A stretch of 64,000 nt of DNA from Pezicula radicicola. Lineage: Eukaryota > Ascomycota > Leotiomycetes > Helotiales > Dermateaceae. A model generated the notes under the pieces. The model had not been told where the DNA came from. It ran no database searches and worked only from the letters and a program-made list of their open reading frames with translations. The stretch spans positions 126,468 through 190,467 of the forward strand of contig PDUO01000074.1 of assembly GCA_003008705.1 (NCBI GenBank), in the 5' to 3' direction. The position numbers and the translations under genes were made by a program. This document shows positions 58,017-64,000 of this stretch, in pieces. How positions within the stretch are numbered: the stretch's first letter is position 1; each line of letters opens with the position of its first letter.

Positions 58017-58639
58017 GGGCCTGTTTGGTACAACATTTCTTAGGGGTCAGGCATCGTCAGTCGTTAGACCATATAGAGGCACGGGCCTACATTTTCGAAC
58101 TGAGTGTTTGGTAGGGCATCCTATACGAAAAAGATTAAACGAATATTTTTAGATACTTTAGACAATCTCATAGAATAGTAGTAATTTGTGCCTAAAATCG
58201 TCTAATCCTATCTGCACCCTATAGCTACTAGTTAAACTCGAATAACCATTAGACGTCTTTTATTTTTATAACTACAAGCTATATACCCTAAAAGATTAAA
58301 ATGTAAAAGAGAAAAAAGATAAGCTCTATATACCTTAGATAGGTTGTATACCTTCTATTTTTATAGGCTTTAGACCCTATAAATATAGGCCATATAGGCT
58401 ATGCTAATTAGTCTGATTTCCGGGAGTGCCTTGGCATTTAGTAAGCTTAGGTCACTACTTGGCATATAAACTGAAGGATCTACTAAACGCTTATTTGTAA
58501 TTTTATATAAAATTCAATCTATTTTATATCATTCGAATTCAAATTATAACTGGTCTAAAAGCCCCTGATCAGTTGGTTTCAGCCGTCATACGGTCTAACA
58601 ATTGACGTCTGTCGTCTAAAAGTTGTACTAAACAGGCCC
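58017..58639. mobile_element. 623-bp MITE with GGGCCTGTTTGG-type ends
   Basis: GGGCCTGTTTGGTACAAC (58017-58034) is inverted at 58622-58639 with one mismatch. The inner flanks also pair partly (GTTAGACC and its complement). Flanking bases are TCA on the left and TTA on the right, compatible with an altered 3-bp TNA target duplication as used by PIF/Harbinger (Tourist-like) elements. The interior is AT-rich without ORF, so it is non-autonomous. Family assignment is inferred from termini. Confidence 0.7.
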
Positions 58640-59373
58640 TTAACCCTTTTTTATTCTGCACTTGTAGAGGATTATAGTTTACGGGAAGCTGTACACAATA
58701 AAGCTGACAGATTAGAGAGTCGTAGTGCTGTTGTAATTCTAATACTAAGGCACCAAACTATTGCACAGTAGATAGGAAAGTAAACTTAACGAATGGCTAC
58801 TATTGGAAACACTAACTTTTAGCTAGCTCTTTGGCTTCATCGATCATAGAAAGCTCGCCAACAATCAGACGGTGGTATTCCTGAATTGGAGAGAATTGCG
58901 CGGTGTCAGTAACTAATTATTTTCTCTCTTGAGCCGGTGGAGGGCCGCATGCAGTTGGTAGGCTTGCCGCTCTTGTTCAGGCGTCACCCTCAAGTCAACT
59001 CACCTGAGCAGCCTCAACAACCTAAAAATTTCACCTCGTTTCGTGTTTGATTCCAAGAGGAAATATAGCGAAATCAATAATAATAGAAAACTAAGATTTT
59101 GGGAGCAGAAGAGAGAGAGTACGAAGAATTGCTTTTCAATGGATGTGCTGGTGGTGGACCAGTCTCGAAGTTGAAGCGAGAGGAAATTAAGCCCTCTGTT
59201 TCTCGTCCTTTTGAGTTACAACTAGCTAACTTTATCCTACAAGGCGTTGCTATTTATTAGCGGTCACTTTAATCAAACAATCCATAAGAACCCGATACAC
59301 TCTTTCAATTTATTTGGTATTGGAAAGCCGTTTTCATTAGCAAAACAAGCTTCAGGGCTGAGGCTAAGGCTAA
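58640..59373. other. Region between two transposon ends, with a possible exon-like remnant
   Basis: On the minus strand, 58800-59030 gives short protein-like pieces (VTPEQERQAYQLHAALHRLK and QEYHRLIVGELSMIDEAKEL) separated by stops and lacking a start. They may be remnants of a gene. Nothing firmer can be said. Confidence 0.35.
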
Positions 59374-59450
59374 GGGCTTGTTTGGTTTAATTTTAGTCGA
59401 AAAATCCTAGATTAATATTATAAGATACTTTTAGATAAGTTGACTTTTTC
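59374..59450 (+). mobile_element. Left end of a second, related DNA transposon
   Basis: TAA followed by GGGCTTGTTTGGTTTAATTT resembles the ends of the MITE at 58017, preceded by a TAA target-like triplet (59371-59373). The element continues into the AT-rich block. Its right end was not found in the window. Confidence 0.45.
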
Positions 59451-62400
59451 TTACTAAAATCTTATCTAAACTAAAAAAAATCCTTCTAGACCCTCGAGGC
59501 TATATTTATAGTTAGAAAAGTCTTTAGATACTTTACTAATTATATAATTATAAGCTTTATATTCTAAAGTTATAAGTTATATACTATATAGTATTTTTTT
59601 TTTTTCTATAATACTCTATACCTTATAAATATAGGCTCTACTCCTTATAAATAATTCTAAGAGTACTTTAATATTTAATAAGCCTTAGTATATAAACTAA
59701 AAGTTATTAAATATTTAATTATTATTTTTATATAAATATTTTTTATTTTAGATTATTAATTTTAGATTTAATCTAATCTAAAATTATATTTTAATTATTA
59801 TTAATAATAATATTATATATATATATAGTTTATAAGTATCTTATATTTATTTAATTAAAGTTAATATAAAGATAAAGTATATTCTTAGAGTTTTATATTA
59901 TTTATTTAAAGAATATAATTAAATTATAAACTAATAACTAAGACTTTTATATTTATATAAACTTTTATATTAACTTATAAACTTATAATACTAATATTAA
60001 TTAATAATTAACTTTATTATTAAACTATAAATTAATAAAACTAAATAAAAGAGATATAATCTATAATATATCTAACTAAAGAAGTATATTTATAGTTATT
60101 AAAGAGAGTATACTAAGGGACTATTCTTCTAAGAACTAGAGAACTATTCTCTAAAGGCTTATTCTAGAGCTAGTACTATAGCTAGACTCTAAGCTAGTAT
60201 TTAATAACTTAAATCCTTTTTATAAAACTAATCTTTATAGTTATACTATAATAGTTATTACTTTACTTATTAACTCTTATAGTTATATTATAAAAGTTAT
60301 AATCTATTAATTAATATACTAGTTATATTATAATAACTATATAACTATAAAACCCTTAGTAGAGATTATTATAAAAAAGGATATTAATATTATAAAATAA
60401 GAAAAGAAATTTAATCTAATAAATAAGATAAATAAATAATTATAAATTAATTACTTTATTTTAAATAAATATATATAGTTTAAGTTATAAGAATACTAAA
60501 AGAAAATACTTTAAGAAAATATATAGATTAATTTTAATAAATAAATACTTAAACTATAAGAGATAATATTCTAAAATATTATATAAAACTTCTAAGACTT
60601 CTTATAATATAAAAGAGTTTATATCTTAAAGGATTATAAAAAGAGATACCTTATAGTAATAATAGATATACTCTAAAAGAAGAACTAATATAAGTAAATA
60701 AAGTAAAAGATTTCTAACTAGAAGAAATTAAATAAATTCTAGTCTAATCTTTATAAAGAATTAATTAAACTAGAATTACTAGAATTATTACTAAGTAATA
60801 TAACTATACTTACTATAAAATAATAATCTATTATATAAGATAAACTTATATAACCTTAGTATAAAGAACTTTTAAAGTTTTAATTTATAAATTAATCTAT
60901 AACTAGTAGTTAGAATACTCTAGTTATTAAGAGTAAAGTTATTATATTAGTACTACTTATAAAGCTTCTTATAGACCTTTTTAAGCTTTATAATAAAAAT
61001 AAAAAGTTTAATAGTAAATTATATAATATTCTTAATATTAAATTATAAATCTTTTATAACTTATTATAAAAAGTAAAAATTAAAAAAGAAGAACTACTAG
61101 AAGTATTCTTTATTATACTTAAAGACTAAGCTAGTAAATTTTATTATAATAAGATTATAAGATAATCTTATAATCTTAAAATAATAATTTAACTTATAAA
61201 AACTTATTTTAAAATAAAGAAAAACTATTAACTTTATTTTTTAAAGTAAAAAAAGATAACTTTTTTAAAGATTATTATATAAAACCTAAAAAAAGGATAA
61301 TTTAAATATTTTAAACTATTCTTTATATAAATATATTAGATTTAATAAGAACTTTTAAACTAATATTAATAAGAGTATAGTTTATAAGATAGAATTATTA
61401 TAATATACTAAAGAGTTAAAAAGTATAATCTTATATTATATATATTTATAAATATCTTTAAAGAAGTTTATACTTAACTATAAGTTACTATAAGAATAGT
61501 AATCTATTTATATTATAGTAGAGATTTTATATTCTTAAAAACCTTTAGTATTTTAATAGTTATTTTTATTAGTTCTTTTTAATTAAGTATAGATTAAAAG
61601 AAAGATTAGTAGAATATAAAGAAAGAGATTAATTTTATAAATTTAGATTATTATCTAAAAGAAAATATAATAATTAAGTAATTATATAAATTCTAAATAT
61701 ATTCTTTACTCTTATTACTTTTAAGAGAAGACTAAGAGTTATTTTCTATTAATTTATTATTTATTTTACTTCTCTATTATAAGCTCTTAGATAGTTATAC
61801 TACTCTAAGTAGAAACTATAGTTATTATATACTTAGATAGTATATATATATATATCTTTACTCTTTTATATTAGTACTTATTACTAAAGGTTATAAGTTA
61901 ATAACTTATAGAATTATAATAAAAAGAAGAAGTAGTATATAAGTTAATAATTAATTATAAAACTAACTAGTTAGATCTATTTAATAAAAATTAATATTTA
62001 TTTATTTATTTAAAACTTAAAGCTATTTAGAAAAGCTTACTAATAATAATAATAGTAGTAATAGAAATATAGAACTTATTAATTAGATTAGAATTACTAG
62101 TAAGAGAGATCTAGTTAATTCTTATTTATACTTTATAGTTATAAATCTATTATATATTTAGAACTTAATTAATAACTACTAGTTATTAATTAACTATTAT
62201 AATAACTATAAGAGTTATTACCTTTAAAGTACTAAAGGTTTTAATATTTTAAAAGAAAAGAGAATAAATAATAACCCCTTAGTTTAAATAATCTAGAATC
62301 TATTAGTTTATATTATATAGTATATAAATAAGAAGAAGAGAGGAGAAAGACTTAGAAAATATTTAATATAAATATATACTACTACTATAAAAAGGAAATA

Positions 62401-64000
62401 GTAAACTTAGTAAAAGATATATCTATTATTAAGTAGATCTACTTAGTCTACTAAAAGATACTTATTACTATTATAATATTCTTATAATTATTATTTATTT
62501 AATTATTACTTATATTTCTTAGACTATAACTAGTAAACTAACTACTAGTTTAGTTAGTTATTTATTTTATTTAATTTAAATATTATTATTACTTTCTTAA
62601 TTATATTAGATAATAGTTATAATACTTTACTAATTTATTATAATAAAGTTACTATATTAAAAGTAACTAAGAGTAATTATAGTATAAAGCTAGATATATA
62701 CTCTATTATTAAATCTAGTACTTTAGTTATAATAATAATAATATAAGGTTAGACTTTATACTATTATATATTAAGAATTTAATAATTACTTTTAACTTAT
62801 AAGCTAGTAATACTAGTAATAAGTTATACTAAAAATATATTAGAAATAGTTTATATTTAAATATTATTAAGTTAAGCTTATTTAACTTATTTATATACTA
62901 AAAACTATTAAATAAGAGGTTAAAAGTTTAACTATTAGTACTTACTTAAGTAATAAAAATAAAAACTAGTTAGATATTATTATTTATTATTATATAAAGA
63001 ATAATACTAGACTTACTATTTATTACTACTTATATAGTATATAAAGAAGTAGTATTAGTAATAGAAATATTAATATAAGTATTACTAAGTTCTAATCTAA
63101 AAGAAGAATATATTAGTTATAAGATATATATAATATACTAATTAGTATAAGAGGTATAAGATATCTAGATTAGACTATATTATAAACTAACTAAGGTTAT
63201 TAAAACTAAAAAAAGAGATAGAGGAGAATACCTTAAAGTTAAAGAGACTATTAAGTAAGAACCTAAGTCTAGTAGAAGAAGACTAAGAACTATATAATAA
63301 GATAGAATCTAGATACCTAATATTTAAAATATCTTATTATAATATTCTTTATCTACTATTATAAAAAGATCTAACTAGATTCTAATTAGTTCTTAATAAT
63401 ACTATAAGGAATTAATAGTTACTATAGACTTAGTATTAGAACTTAGAAACCTTTCTTAGTATATTACTAAGGATAGTTAACTTATTTCTATTAAAAGAAA
63501 CTCTAATAATTAAATAACTCTAAGAAGCTAATCTCTTATTAATAAAGAGATTCTAGAAACCTTAAAAGGAACTAAGTCCTTTTATAGACTAATATAACTA
63601 GAATACTAGGTAATTACTAGAATCTATTACTACTAGAGTTAACTTAGTATAAAACCCTTTAAAACCCTTAACTAAACTAACTTAGATATATAAGACCTAA
63701 GACTATAAAAGGTTAGTTTAGAAAGAGAGAGTAAGTCTAAAAGAATCTAATAAACCTTAATTTATAACTATATTACTAGAAGATTTTAAAGATATACTAA
63801 GAGGATTAATACTATTATCTAGAACTAATAGAGTATTATTCTTTACTAAGAAAGATATCTTTAAATTCTTAAATAAGATTAGAACTATATATTAAGCTAG
63901 ATATATAAAACTTAATAAGTAAGTTAAGTTAGTATCTAATTATTATACTATTAAATTAAATTAGTATATTTAAATAATAATAAAGTATAATAAATTTAAA
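59451..64000. repeat. RIP-saturated AT-rich block running off the window
   Basis: From about 59500 to the window end the sequence is only A/T-rich runs with C and G confined to CT, CC, AC, TC, AG, GG, GA and GT steps. I found no CpA, TpG or CpG on reading through. No gene, RNA or recognisable transposon protein remains, although the block presumably began as repeats. It reaches the edge, so full size is unknown. No telomere repeat is visible. Confidence 0.7.

Noticed and set aside
59451..64000. Telomere or CRISPR-like arrays in the AT-rich end
   Set aside because: No TTAGGG tracts and no regularly spaced direct repeats were seen.

Overview
The window is nuclear DNA of a filamentous ascomycete (Pezizomycotina). 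Most genes carry one to eight short spliceosomal introns (about 45-110 nt, GTAAGT-like donors, CTAAC/CTAAT branch sites). The gene content is typically fungal: palC, a Zn2Cys6 regulator, SSU1, an Ayg1-like hydrolase and an NLR with TPRs. AT-rich blocks show the mark of repeat-induced point mutation (RIP). Gene styles fit a leotiomycete (Helotiales), but that placement is inference. Exon joins were worked out by hand from splice signals and reading phase, and totals were checked to be multiples of three.

Layout. 1-6.4 kb: the 5' end of an NmrA-like gene, a small inverted-repeat element holding six 18-bp tandem units, a Zn2Cys6/AflR-type regulator, an SDR and palC. 7-17.5 kb is a housekeeping block: a small conserved gene with an in-frame TAG, the divergent TFIID genes TAF3 and TAF7, mitoribosomal mL54, a complex I 12 kDa subunit, a nucleolin/gar2-type protein and a ketopantoate reductase. 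17.5-34 kb is accessory: a peroxidase pseudogene with RIP-type stops, SSU1, AT-rich islands, a hairpin element, a chimeric CmcJ-like/amidase locus, a complete nine-exon NLR, and remnants of a membrane-protein gene. 34.5-49.7 kb: an Ayg1-like hydrolase, a gene for a secreted protein made of eight DPASNNGGT-type repeats on six phase-0 exons, a secreted alpha/beta hydrolase, a P450, a P450 pseudogene, an unknown small protein and an MDR oxidoreductase. 50.3-57.9 kb: a MOSC protein, an unknown Trp-rich protein, ALG6, a 70-residue gene and a cupredoxin-like surface protein. From 58 kb there is a GGGCCTGTTTGG-type MITE, the end of a second such element, and then more than 4 kb of AT-rich sequence in which I saw no CpA, TpG or CpG.

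Working together. TAF3 and TAF7 are two subunits of TFIID read from one shared 550-bp promoter region. palC belongs to the alkaline-pH signalling pathway. The remaining metabolic genes do not form an intact biosynthetic cluster. Decayed peroxidase, P450, CmcJ/amidase and membrane-protein genes lie near AT-rich blocks, which suggests a region shaped by RIP and deletion.

The most novel-looking locus is the repeat gene at 37992-39057. Its symmetric exons could be skipped or duplicated without breaking the frame, and its repeat peptide is kept almost unchanged while its codons vary.
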